A model generated the notes under the pieces. The model had not been told where the DNA came from. It worked only from the letters and a program-made list of their open reading frames with translations, and searched no databases. Positions 18,539 through 26,550 of a stretch of 34,932 nt of DNA are shown here, in pieces. This DNA comes from Candidatus Krumholzibacteriota bacterium (lineage in GTDB: Bacteria > Krumholzibacteriota > Krumholzibacteriia > Krumholzibacteriales > Krumholzibacteriaceae). The first letter of the stretch is position 1. Each line of letters opens with the position of its first letter. The stretch is from assembly GCA_030672805.1 (NCBI GenBank), contig DAOVFR010000001.1, positions 1 to 34,932 of the forward strand, read 5' to 3'. The position numbers were made by a program, and so were the translations under genes.

Positions 18539-18961
18539 TCAGTAAACGAGCAGCGCCACAAGCAGACCGAGGGCGAAACCTCCCAACACTTCCGCCCATG
18601 TATGGCCGATGAGTTCGCGTAGTTCGTCGGCGTTGAAATGGTGTGTTTCCTTGACTGTTTCGATGATCTCGTTCAGGACCTTCGCCTGGTTGCCGACCTC
18701 CTGCCTGAGCCCGGTCGCCTCGAAGATGAAGTAGAGACTCATGATCAGCGATATACCGAACAACGGCGACGAGACTCCCTGGTAAACCGCCACACCGACG
18801 GTAAGCGCGGTGACAACCGCGGTATGGGAACTGGGCATCCCTCCTGTGTCCATGAATCGTATCAGCTTGAATCCACGTCTCTGTACGAGGTCCACGAATG
18901 GTTTCAACGCCTGCGCCGAGATTCCGCTGATGAGCGCCGCAATGCCGATCTTGTGAATCAT
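18539..18961 (-). CDS. Divergent PAP2 (DUF212/YuiD-type) membrane protein
   Basis: A 140-residue integral membrane protein of the divergent PAP2 family, close to the family's usual length of about 150. It shows KPFVDLVQRRGFKLIRFMDTGGMPSSHTA (about 20-48), where the PSSHTA core is the phosphatase-like motif, and IGHTWAEVLGGFALGLLVALL near the C-terminus. Three or four membrane segments are expected. Family members are related to acid phosphatases acting on lipid phosphates, but the biochemical activity of this branch is poorly established. GGGGA about 7 nt before ATG supports the start. It lies 69 nt downstream of the substrate-binding protein gene in the same direction. Confidence 0.88.
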   Translation of the reverse strand: MIHKIGIAALISGISAQALKPFVDLVQRRGFKLIRFMDTGGMPSSHTAVVTALTVGVAVYQGVSSPLFGISLIMSLYFIFEATGLRQEVGNQAKVLNEIIETVKETHHFNADELRELIGHTWAEVLGGFALGLLVALLVY

Positions 18962-19030
18962 TTACGTCCCCGTGATGTGAAACGGCCGGCCGGGATCTCC
19001 CTTCAGCGGGAATGCAGCCGGCGTAAACGC

Positions 19031-20632
19031 TTACTCATCCCCAACCCGCCACTCGTGCAGGTTGTGATAGAAACTGACCGCATTCGGCTTCACGTTTCTG
19101 TACCGCCGGTGCAGTGCATTGAGCGCGTGGCCCACGTAGAGAAACGTATACGGCTGCTCCTCGTAGATGATCTCCTGGACCTGGAAGAAAAGGGGCTTTG
19201 CCTCCTCGAAATCGAGCATGCCGCAGGCAAGGTCGTTTAGACTGTCGACGACCGCGTTGCAGTAGTTGATCCTGTTGTACCCGCCCGGACCGCGAGCCTT
19301 GCATGCCCAGATCGGCGACAGGTCGGCCTTGGTGCTGACACGCCATGCGTTGACCATCGCCTCGAAATCGGAGGCCTTGATACGATCGAGAAAAACAGTC
19401 CACTCGAACTGCTCTATGTTGACCTTGATTCCGATCTTTCGCAGCATCTCCTGAACCATCACCTGCACATCCATCCTGATCTGGTTTCCGTAATTCGTGA
19501 TGAGCTCGAACTCGAACCGTTCACCATTCCGGTCGAGCCAGCCGTCCATGTCGCTGTCGGTGAATCCCTCCCCGGCGAGAATCTCCACGGCCCGTTCCGG
19601 ATCGAATGGAATCGGTTCAATGCCGGGATTGTACGCCCAGAGGATAGGCACGAAGGGACTTGTACATTCCTCGGCGTATCCGAAACGCAGGTTATCGATG
19701 ATCAGTTTCCTGTCGATCGCCATGGTGAGCGCACGCCTTACCGTGCGGCTTTCGAAAAGGGGGTGCCCGTTGTTCCAGCCGATATAAATATAAACACGCG
19801 ACGGATAGCTGAGGATCTCGATCTCGGGATTGTTGTCTTTCAGGCTTCCAACCTCGCCGGGTGGAATACTCTCCATGCAGTCAATCTCTCCGCTGCGAAG
19901 CTGCGTCAGCAGTGTTACCTGGTCGGGGATGATCTTGAATATGGCCCTCTCGAGGTACGGTTTGTCTTTCTCGTAGTACCGGTCGTATGGAAGGAGGGTC
20001 AGCGATTGTCCCCTGATCCACTCCCCGATACGAAACGGGCCGTTCGTCGGCAAATCTTCGGCGGGAATCATGCGTATCTCCCCAGCCGGGATGCTCTCCA
20101 GGAAATGCTTCGGCATGATCGGACCATCAACGGCATCCATCAACTGGTACGGGTAGACCCTGTTGAAATAGTAGACCGCCGTGTAATCATCGATCGCCCT
20201 GACGCTGTCGATGTATTCCTTGAGATGCCTGCTGCTCCAGAGAACCTCGGGGTCCTTCTGTGCCATGAACGTCGCCTCGACATCATGGGCGGTGCACCGA
20301 ATCCCGTCGCTCCACACCACGTCGTCTCTCAGGTGAAAGGTCAGCAGCTTCCGGTCCCCCGAGAACTCATACGATCTCGCGAGCCGCGGCGTGAAGGTGA
20401 GAAAATCGCCCTGCTCAACGAGCAGGGTTAGAAACATCAACTTGTAGATATCACGGGCATGAGCGTCGGTTGTCCCCATCGGGTTGAGCGACTCGAAGTT
20501 ACTGATCTCGCCGATGACCAGGGTGCCCCGCCGGCGCGGCCGTCCCTCCCGCGAGCATCCCGTGAACGAGGCTGCGACAGACACCAGCGCCATGCCGAAC
20601 AGCAAGTGGAAAATTATTCCTCGTGAATGCAT
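19031..20632 (-). CDS. Extracellular solute-binding lipoprotein, family 5 (peptide/nickel type)
   Basis: A 533-residue SBP_bac_5 protein. The signal sequence starts MHSRGIIFHLLFGMALVSVA and ends in SFTGC, a lipobox-like site. The mature part has ISNFESLNPMGTT, LVEQGDFLTFTPRLARSYEFS, VVWSDGIRCTAHDVEATF and VRRALTMAIDRKLIID, which are hallmarks of DppA/OppA-like proteins. Length is typical. It would capture oligopeptides or another ligand at the membrane for an ABC importer. No permease or ATPase gene is adjacent, so it is an orphan here or supplies a transporter encoded elsewhere. ATG 20632 has AGAAAGG 6 nt upstream; ATG 20680 adds 16 residues before the signal and was rejected. Confidence 0.92.
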   Translation of the reverse strand: MHSRGIIFHLLFGMALVSVAASFTGCSREGRPRRRGTLVIGEISNFESLNPMGTTDAHARDIYKLMFLTLLVEQGDFLTFTPRLARSYEFSGDRKLLTFHLRDDVVWSDGIRCTAHDVEATFMAQKDPEVLWSSRHLKEYIDSVRAIDDYTAVYYFNRVYPYQLMDAVDGPIMPKHFLESIPAGEIRMIPAEDLPTNGPFRIGEWIRGQSLTLLPYDRYYEKDKPYLERAIFKIIPDQVTLLTQLRSGEIDCMESIPPGEVGSLKDNNPEIEILSYPSRVYIYIGWNNGHPLFESRTVRRALTMAIDRKLIIDNLRFGYAEECTSPFVPILWAYNPGIEPIPFDPERAVEILAGEGFTDSDMDGWLDRNGERFEFELITNYGNQIRMDVQVMVQEMLRKIGIKVNIEQFEWTVFLDRIKASDFEAMVNAWRVSTKADLSPIWACKARGPGGYNRINYCNAVVDSLNDLACGMLDFEEAKPLFFQVQEIIYEEQPYTFLYVGHALNALHRRYRNVKPNAVSFYHNLHEWRVGDE

Positions 20633-20836
20633 TTTCAACCTTTCTCTTGTGTTCCTGTATCTATTTAAATATACATGCAATATTATTTTCCGTAATTCAA
20701 CGTTTCATAGTAACGATAAGGCGCAAAACTTGCAAGTCCCACGATAACGGCAATCGGGCCGGGCACAGTGGTATTGATGCCCGGGGAACGAATCTGGCCG
20801 GCACGGCCATAATCAAGCAGCAGGAAGGACCGATAC

Positions 20837-22477
20837 ATGAAGCCCGCAAAGTTGAGATCACTGGCCTTTTCAAGCATTGTCGCCCTGGCAGTGTTTGTTA
20901 TGGGCTGTTCCGAAGACACGACCGATACAACCGAACAGCCCGCACAGGACACAACCCCGCCGGAAGTGCTGGCATCCTTTCCCGCGGACGGGGCAACGGA
21001 CGTTACGAGGAGCGGACCGTTCTGGGTGCTGTTCAGCGAGGAAATGGACACTGAAACTGTCGAGTCGAACGTTTCATTCATCCCCGGTATTTACCACAAC
21101 CTCTCCTGGAAGAACGATACCCTTTTCGTCAACCTGACCTCGCTCCTCGAGAACGATTACCTCTATTCGATGGTGATCGGTGAAAACTGCGAGGACACGT
21201 CGGGTAACGAGCTCGGCGCCGACCACACCGTCTCTTTCAACACGACGGGCGAAGAGGACGTAACGGCCCCGTACGTCATCGGAACCGACCCGTCCAACGG
21301 GGAAAACGATGTCAGCCCGTCGAACCCGATTACGATCACCTTCAGCGAGATGATGGCCGGCATGTTCGACTGGAGTCAGCAGAACGATATCGAGATCGAT
21401 CCCGTACCGGACGAATTCGAAACATGGATGGAGTGGCTGGGTCTCGACCTTGTGATATATCACCCTCCCTTCCCGACCGACAGCCTCATCACGGTGACGG
21501 TCAGCGGAGCGGCGACCGATCTCTCGGGCAATCCAATGGGTGATGTCTGCCAGTTCTCGTTCAGGACGCTCGATGACAACGTAAGGCCGTATCTCGCCGG
21601 CACGTCACCACCGAACGGCGCAACGGGCGTTCCAAGAAACATAAGCCAGATCGTCATGACCTTCAGCGAGCCGATGTACCCGTATTTCGGTATGCCGGCT
21701 TCGAACGTCGACGCGCGGATCATTGGATTACTCTCATCCGAACCGGCTTGGAACGATGACTACTCATCGATCACGCTGACACCGGCAATGAACCTGTTTC
21801 CGGGCTGCACATACTGGGTGATCCTCGGTGCCGGTGTGACCGACCAGGCGGGCAACCCGATCGATCCGGATCCGACGGAATACTCATTTACAACCTCCGG
21901 GGCGCCACAGTACTTCCTCGTTGAATCGAGCATCATCTGGTACTCCTCAATCACCAGTGCTTACGAGGAAACCAGGAGAATCGAGAACTACAATCCCGGC
22001 ACGGGAACGTTCGACATCGTTTTCGAGGAAGTATCGGAGATCCGCGAGATCTGGCACATGCAGTGGACGTCGACCTGTATCCTGCATCTCGGCAGGGACG
22101 AGTACGACGGCGGTATCTACGAGTTCACCATGACATGGAACGATCCGATGTCATTCCTGAAACTGCCCGTAACGGACTGGGCCGACAGCACATGGGAGTC
22201 CTCGACCACGTTCGAGGGCGGATCGGGTACGGAAACGATCGACTGCGAGTTCCATATCGGAGGAGAAGCGGTTGACCTGGAAAACGATGAGCTCGAAGGC
22301 ACATTCAAGGGTTGCTACATTCACAGCATGTCGGTTACCCTGAACAAGGGAACGGGCGGCGAGCACGCGATACATTACACGTCATGGCTTGCACCGGGAA
22401 TCGGCTGGATCAAGACAGCGATCGAAGATGATTACAATCCGCCGGACACGCTCGTAGTTTACCGCTGGGAATTATAA
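20837..22477 (+). CDS. Lipoprotein with three bacterial Ig-like (Big_5) domains
   Basis: A 546-residue lipoprotein. The signal peptide ends in FVMGC (Cys24), followed by an acidic Thr-rich linker. Three repeats each open with a proline/aspartate-rich start and share P-x-x-G-x-x-D/G-V and FSE-x-M: DTTPPEVLASFPADGATDV, then VTAPYVIGTDPSNGENDV, then VRPYLAGTSPPNGATGV. This is the SbsA-type Ig-like (Big_5) fold seen in cell-surface proteins. The C-terminal 190 residues (from about YFLVESS) are an unrecognised beta-rich domain. It is probably displayed on the envelope; no catalytic motif is visible. AGGAAGGA lies 7 nt before ATG. It is divergent from the solute-binding gene and 59 nt upstream of namZ. 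Confidence 0.85.
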   Translation: MKPAKLRSLAFSSIVALAVFVMGCSEDTTDTTEQPAQDTTPPEVLASFPADGATDVTRSGPFWVLFSEEMDTETVESNVSFIPGIYHNLSWKNDTLFVNLTSLLENDYLYSMVIGENCEDTSGNELGADHTVSFNTTGEEDVTAPYVIGTDPSNGENDVSPSNPITITFSEMMAGMFDWSQQNDIEIDPVPDEFETWMEWLGLDLVIYHPPFPTDSLITVTVSGAATDLSGNPMGDVCQFSFRTLDDNVRPYLAGTSPPNGATGVPRNISQIVMTFSEPMYPYFGMPASNVDARIIGLLSSEPAWNDDYSSITLTPAMNLFPGCTYWVILGAGVTDQAGNPIDPDPTEYSFTTSGAPQYFLVESSIIWYSSITSAYEETRRIENYNPGTGTFDIVFEEVSEIREIWHMQWTSTCILHLGRDEYDGGIYEFTMTWNDPMSFLKLPVTDWADSTWESSTTFEGGSGTETIDCEFHIGGEAVDLENDELEGTFKGCYIHSMSVTLNKGTGGEHAIHYTSWLAPGIGWIKTAIEDDYNPPDTLVVYRWEL

Positions 22478-22497
22478 TCGGGTGATGCACACAGGAA

Positions 22498-22514
22498 CGG
22501 ACCGGCTCGGTCCG
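22498..22514 (+). other. Perfect hairpin between lipoprotein gene and namZ
   Basis: CGGACCG, GCT, CGGTCCG: a 7-bp GC-rich stem with a 3-nt loop, 20 nt after the lipoprotein stop and 22 nt before the namZ TTG. No T-run follows, so a classical terminator is unlikely. It may be a pause/attenuation element or mRNA-stabilising stem. Confidence 0.4.
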
Positions 22515-22536
22515 GTTCGAGCCCTCGGGAATTCGA

Positions 22537-23700
22537 TTGGTAGAGACGGGAATCGATATACTGTTGCGGGAGGCCCGGACACGCCTGCAGGGCAGGCGTA
22601 TCGGGCTTCTTGCCAATCCGGCGTCAGTGACGGCCGACCTTCGTCACGCGGCGGAAGCACTCGTCTCGAACGGTGTGCGTCTCTCCTGCCTGTTCGGTCC
22701 CCAGCACGGTTATCGCGGTGACACCCAGGCGAACATGGTCGAATGGAAGGGCTTCAGGCACGAAACGCTCGGGATACCGGTACACTCGCTCTACGGGAAG
22801 AGCCGCGAACCGGATGCGTCGGTGCTCCGGGAGCTGGACACAATCATCATCGACCTGCCCGACGCCGGGGCCCGGCCGTACACATATATCTGGACCGCCG
22901 TCCTGATGATGCGCGCGTGTGCCGGGACGGGTACGGAGGTTATCGTCTGTGACCGGCCGAACCCGATCGGGGGCGAACTGGTCGAGGGGCCGCTGCTCGA
23001 ACCGGGCCTCTTCTCCTTTGTCGGGCTTTTCCCGCTCGTGATGAGACACGGGATGACGCCGGGCGAGATACTCACGATGATCGACACGGCCGGGGAACCG
23101 GCCTGCCGTCTCGAGGTTGTGCGGATGGCCGGATGGAAACGCTCGATGTACTTCGAGGAAACCGGCCTGCCGTGGGTGCTCCCTTCGCCGAACATCCCGA
23201 CCGCCGACACTGCCGCAGTCTACCCGGGAACGGTGATGCTCGAGGGAACGAACATCTCCGAGGGACGGGGCACGACACGGCCCTTCGAGATCATCGGCGC
23301 CCCATGGATAGAACCCGGTCCCTTCGCAGACGCGCTGCGCGGGTTCCCCATCGAGGGAGCGGCACTCCGGCCATGCCGTTTTACGCCGACGTGGGATAAA
23401 TACCATGGCGAGGTATGCGGAGGCGTCCAGGTCCACGTACTCGACCGGGAACGTTTCCGGCCGGTGCGGTTCGGGGCCGAAGTCATCGGAGCCGCCGCCG
23501 CTCTGTATCCGGATCGGTTCGCCTGGAGCGAACCTCCGTACGAATACGATTTCGAGCATCCCCCTATCGACATCCTTTCGGGAAGCGAGAAATTGAGGAA
23601 ATCGGCCGGGAAGAAGACGGGGCTGGCGGAACTGTTCCGGTCGTGGGATAGGGACGAGGCGGAGTTTTCACGCCGGAGAGAACCTTTCCTGCTTTACTAA
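22537..23700 (+). CDS. namZ: DUF1343 family exo-beta-N-acetylmuramidase (NamZ-like)
   Basis: A 387-residue DUF1343/YbbC protein. It shows GRRIGLLANPASVT (19-32), LFGPQHGYRGDTQANM, IHSLYG-like VHSLYGKSREPD, DLPDAGARPYTYIWT, DRPNPIGGELVEGP, LPSPNIPTADTAAVYPGTVMLEG and NISEGRGTTRPFEIIGAP, which are all family signatures. NamZ enzymes remove MurNAc from non-reducing ends of peptidoglycan strands. The start is a TTG; the upstream frame has a stop at 22483 and no other start codon. The visible protein has no signal peptide, unlike secreted NamZ, so it should act in the cytoplasm on imported muropeptides. The two genes downstream encode homologues of MurU and AmgK, completing a MurNAc-to-UDP-MurNAc route. 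Confidence 0.88.
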   Translation: MVETGIDILLREARTRLQGRRIGLLANPASVTADLRHAAEALVSNGVRLSCLFGPQHGYRGDTQANMVEWKGFRHETLGIPVHSLYGKSREPDASVLRELDTIIIDLPDAGARPYTYIWTAVLMMRACAGTGTEVIVCDRPNPIGGELVEGPLLEPGLFSFVGLFPLVMRHGMTPGEILTMIDTAGEPACRLEVVRMAGWKRSMYFEETGLPWVLPSPNIPTADTAAVYPGTVMLEGTNISEGRGTTRPFEIIGAPWIEPGPFADALRGFPIEGAALRPCRFTPTWDKYHGEVCGGVQVHVLDRERFRPVRFGAEVIGAAAALYPDRFAWSEPPYEYDFEHPPIDILSGSEKLRKSAGKKTGLAELFRSWDRDEAEFSRRREPFLLY

Positions 23701-23783
23701 TCGGCCCGCTTTATCAATAATCGCCCCCAGCAAGTCCACTGACCTATCTCGAAGCTGCGCCCTACGGTAACCGGGTCTGTCAT

Positions 23784-24767
23784 ATGGATCGTTCATCCAA
23801 TCGTGAATCGGTCGCAGGAGTGATCCTCACCGCCGGGCTCGGAAGGCGGATGAGGCCTATCACGGAGACCGTTCCGAAACCGCTTCTTCCCGTCCTTGGA
23901 ATTCCCCTCTTCGAGGTCATCGCAGAGAAGCTCCTGCGGAGCGGGGCCGCCCGTATCCACTGCAACCTCTTTCACCTCGGCGAGAGAATCGAGGCGTTCG
24001 CCTCATCGATGGACCGGCCGCTCACCTTCCATCACGAGGAACGCCTCCTCGGAATCGGAGGCGGAATCGGACATATGGCCCAACACCTGGAGCGGTACGG
24101 AGTTATCATGATCCATAACGGGGACATAGTCTCGAACATCGATTTCGCACCGGTTCTCCGGTACCACGCGGAACGGGGGCAGCTCGTTACCCTTGTTCTC
24201 TCCCCGGAGGGACCGGTACGGAACGTCTGGTGTACCGGTACGGGAGAGGTGCGGCGCTTCGGCACGTTCGATTCGCCGGATGAACCGGACGTCAAGGCAC
24301 TCGGGTACACGGGACTCTCTGTCATATCGGCTGGAGCCCTCTCCTTCTTCCCGCGCGGCGTGCCGGGAGGTCTCGCCCCGATCCTCCATGCGATGATCGA
24401 GGAGCATCCCGGCTCCGTGCATGGACTGGATATTTCCACGATCGACCCCCGGTACCTGTGGAACGAGATCGGATCTCCACGGTCGTACCTCGACGTGCAC
24501 AGAACAATACTGGTCGAGAAGACCGTCTACGACCGTCTTCTCCCGCCCCCTCCCCTTCCGCTTCACGTGGGTGAAGGGGCTTTCGTGGCGCCGGATGCAG
24601 TCTGGCGGGGCTTTCTCGAGGTCGGTCCGGGAGCCCGTGTCGGACGAAACACGGTTCTCGAAAACTGCGTCATCCTCGAAGGGACGGCCGTACCCGGGGA
24701 CACCTCGTACCGCAACGCGATCATCTATCCCGGAGGAAGTCTCGAAACGGAGCGGAGCAATGAATAA
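23784..24767 (+). CDS. murU: Nucleotidyltransferase, MurU-like (MurNAc-1-phosphate uridylyltransferase)
   Basis: A 327-residue sugar-1-phosphate nucleotidyltransferase. The nucleotide-binding signature is GLGRRMRPITETVPKPLLPV (18-37), GIGGGI (91-96) is the base-binding loop and HNGD (112-115) carries a catalytic metal Asp. WNEIGSPRSYLDVHR closes the catalytic domain. A C-terminal left-handed beta-helix-like tail (from about residue 265, with VGEGAFVAPDAVW and VGPGARVGRNTVLENCV) is absent from the roughly 220-residue Pseudomonas MurU. The MurU assignment rests on its place between namZ and an AmgK-like kinase; a glucose- or mannose-1-phosphate enzyme is the alternative. No strong Shine-Dalgarno precedes ATG 23784. 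The end overlaps the kinase gene by 8 nt. Confidence 0.75.
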   Translation: MDRSSNRESVAGVILTAGLGRRMRPITETVPKPLLPVLGIPLFEVIAEKLLRSGAARIHCNLFHLGERIEAFASSMDRPLTFHHEERLLGIGGGIGHMAQHLERYGVIMIHNGDIVSNIDFAPVLRYHAERGQLVTLVLSPEGPVRNVWCTGTGEVRRFGTFDSPDEPDVKALGYTGLSVISAGALSFFPRGVPGGLAPILHAMIEEHPGSVHGLDISTIDPRYLWNEIGSPRSYLDVHRTILVEKTVYDRLLPPPPLPLHVGEGAFVAPDAVWRGFLEVGPGARVGRNTVLENCVILEGTAVPGDTSYRNAIIYPGGSLETERSNE

Positions 24768-25794
24768 CGATCCCGCATTCCTGAAAGACCTGGCCGAAAC
24801 CGCCGTCCGCCTCGCCGTACAGTCGGACCGGGGCCCGTTCGACGGTCCGGCGGAATTGACCCCGCTCGCGCACGGCGGGTCGCACAGGGGTTTCTACCGT
24901 ATATCGGACGGAATACGGTCGGCCGTCGTTCTCTCCCAGCCCGGCGCCGGCGAGTTCGAACGGTACGTCGAGATTGGCGCTTTCTTGCGCAAGAACGGCG
25001 TCGGCGTACCTGAATTCTACAACGTGGACCGGCAGCGCGGCGTGCTCCTGATGGAAGACCTCGGCGGGCTCCACCTCGAGGACTGGCTCGAGGAAGCGGA
25101 TCCCGGGAGTGAACTCGCACTGTACAGGATGTGTATCGAGATGCTGGTACTTCTCGAGACGGCGGTCACGGCAGCGATGAAGCGGGAAGGTTTCCTCGAG
25201 GAAACCGTGTTCGACGAAAAAACACTTCTCGGCGAGACGGAATACTTTGCGAGGGAGTTCATCGACGGGTACTGCCCCGTTAGATACGCCGGCGGGTGGG
25301 AAAGCGAGAGGACGCTCCTCGCCGGGACGCTCGCCGGACGTCCCCGACTGTTCATGCACCGCGATTTCCAGTGCAGGAACATCATCGTCAAGGACGGCAA
25401 GCCGAGATTGATCGATTTCCAGGCGGCCCACCGGGGACCCGGCCTCTACGACGCCGCGTCGCTGCTCAAGGACCCCTATCACCCGCTCGACCGGGAAGCG
25501 AGAATCGGACTTCTCGCCTTCTTTCATGACAGGTTGAAGGAAGCCGGGGCGCCCGTACCGCCCGGTTTCGGGGAATACGCCGGGCTCTTCGTCCTTGCGG
25601 GAATCCAGCGGAACCTGCAGGCGCTCGCCGCCTTTGCACGACTGGGCCTGAGAGAGGGAAAACGGCATTTCCTCCGTTACATCCCCGCCGGCGTGCGGCT
25701 TCTCGAAGAGGGTATCGAGGAGGCGGGATGCCTGCCCGCCCTGAAACAGATGGTCACCGAGATCGGAGAGAAAATATCGAAAGGAATTGAGTAG
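24760..25794 (+). CDS. amgK: Aminoglycoside-phosphotransferase-fold sugar kinase, AmgK-like
   Basis: A 344-residue APH-fold kinase. LMEDLGG (98-104) is the hinge region, HRDFQCRN (200-207) has the catalytic D202 and N207, and IDFQAAHRGPGLYDAASLL (218-236) carries the metal-binding D219. IDFQ followed by GPxxYDxASL is characteristic of AmgK-type kinases, which phosphorylate MurNAc and GlcNAc on the anomeric carbon. The length matches AmgK (about 340). ATG 24760 overlaps the MurU-like stop by 8 nt, which shows translational coupling; the open frame back to 24421 is only a shadow of the upstream gene. With the neighbouring NamZ and MurU homologues it would bypass de novo MurA/MurB synthesis, a route linked to fosfomycin tolerance in other bacteria. 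Confidence 0.8.
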   Translation: MNNDPAFLKDLAETAVRLAVQSDRGPFDGPAELTPLAHGGSHRGFYRISDGIRSAVVLSQPGAGEFERYVEIGAFLRKNGVGVPEFYNVDRQRGVLLMEDLGGLHLEDWLEEADPGSELALYRMCIEMLVLLETAVTAAMKREGFLEETVFDEKTLLGETEYFAREFIDGYCPVRYAGGWESERTLLAGTLAGRPRLFMHRDFQCRNIIVKDGKPRLIDFQAAHRGPGLYDAASLLKDPYHPLDREARIGLLAFFHDRLKEAGAPVPPGFGEYAGLFVLAGIQRNLQALAAFARLGLREGKRHFLRYIPAGVRLLEEGIEEAGCLPALKQMVTEIGEKISKGIE

Positions 25795-25795
25795 A

Positions 25796-26062
25796 ATGTG
25801 GAAGATCTTCGCTGCTTCGTTCGGGATCATGTTTCTAGCCGAGATCGGCGATAAGACACAACTCGCGGCAATCTCACTCGCAACAAGATACCGATCACCC
25901 TGGGCCGTCTTCGCCGGAGCGGGACTCGCCATGCTGCTCGCCACCGCCGCCGGCATCCTTGTCGGAAGCTACCTGCCGGCCCTGATCGGAGAACGGGTGA
26001 TCCGCTTCGTCTCGGGCGGGCTGTTCGTGTTGTTCGGTGTCCTGATTATACTCGGCAAGTAG
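25796..26062 (+). CDS. Half-size GDT1/UPF0016 (TMEM165) family cation transporter
   Basis: An 88-residue membrane protein with a single copy of the UPF0016 motif AEIGDKTQLAAI (E16, G18, D19, K20, T21). Two or three hydrophobic segments are visible (about 5-15, 36-56, 70-87). Most bacterial and eukaryotic members carry two copies in about 190 or more residues; single-copy proteins are expected to pair as antiparallel dimers. Characterised members export Mn2+ or Ca2+ in exchange for protons. AAGGA lies 10 nt before ATG 25796, which is better than the TTG at 25787 that overlaps the kinase gene. No second copy of the motif is adjacent, so a homodimer or a distant partner is needed. It is the last gene of its operon. 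Confidence 0.85.
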   Translation: MWKIFAASFGIMFLAEIGDKTQLAAISLATRYRSPWAVFAGAGLAMLLATAAGILVGSYLPALIGERVIRFVSGGLFVLFGVLIILGK

Positions 26063-26099
26063 TATCAAACAGCCTTATCTTGGCAGGGGCGCCCCATCT

Positions 26100-26360
26100 C
26101 TACTCCTCGATAACCTTGAAAACCAAGTCGTGCGATCTCACACGGTCCTTCACCTTGATACCGACATTCGAGCCGACTCCGGCCTCTTCCACGGACTCGT
26201 GCTCGATCTGAATCGAGTTGATCTTCTGCGTGAAATCGGTAGTGTGCCCTTTGAAATGGAGGGTGTCACCCACCTTGATATCTTCCGAGGTGATCTCTAT
26301 CGCCACGACGCCGATATGCGCGAAATAATCGGCCACCTTTCCGACCTCGATCTCCTTCAT
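26100..26360 (-). CDS. EF-Tu domain-2-like small protein
   Basis: An 86-residue protein resembling the beta-barrel domain 2 of translation factors. It starts KEIEVGKVADYFAHIGVVAIEI, continues IKVGDTLHFKG and TTDFTQKINSIQIEH, and ends VGIKVKDRVRSHDLVFKV. There is no GTPase domain, so it cannot be an elongation factor itself. Small proteins of this type are often annotated as translation elongation factor-like and are found near U32 peptidases in other genomes, but their role is not established. GGGAGGGAA lies just before the ATG. It converges on the GDT1 gene and is followed upstream by rmuC in the same direction (190 nt gap). Confidence 0.72.
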   Translation of the reverse strand: MKEIEVGKVADYFAHIGVVAIEITSEDIKVGDTLHFKGHTTDFTQKINSIQIEHESVEEAGVGSNVGIKVKDRVRSHDLVFKVIEE

Positions 26361-26550
26361 GTTTCCCTCCCTTCAACATATCAACGATTATCCTTAAATC
26401 CCGATTCACTTTGAACTGTAGAGAATTCATCCAGCGTTTACAAGCAATAAAAACCTGTGCAGAAACAACAGCGCACGGCGAAGGCGAGCACGGTGGGGCT
26501 GGCCGGCGACAGGACCCGCGGTGGGTCCGTACGGGAAAAAGTTCATGCGG

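Noticed and set aside
18316..18561. 81-residue minus frame crossing the candidate RNA region
   Set aside because: It starts inside the PAP2-like gene, lacks a ribosome binding site and its sequence coincides with the structured RNA candidate.
24421..24759. 5' extension of the AmgK-like kinase frame
   Set aside because: It overlaps the MurU-like gene in another frame and has no domain-like sequence; the kinase aligns from ATG 24760.
24721..25956. 411-residue minus frame opposite the kinase and GDT1 genes
   Set aside because: It covers two convincing plus-strand genes and has no recognisable domain.
26512..26528. Hairpin GGACCC/GGGTCC downstream of rmuC considered as a terminator
   Set aside because: No T-run follows the stem in the direction of rmuC transcription, and the stem is only 6 bp.
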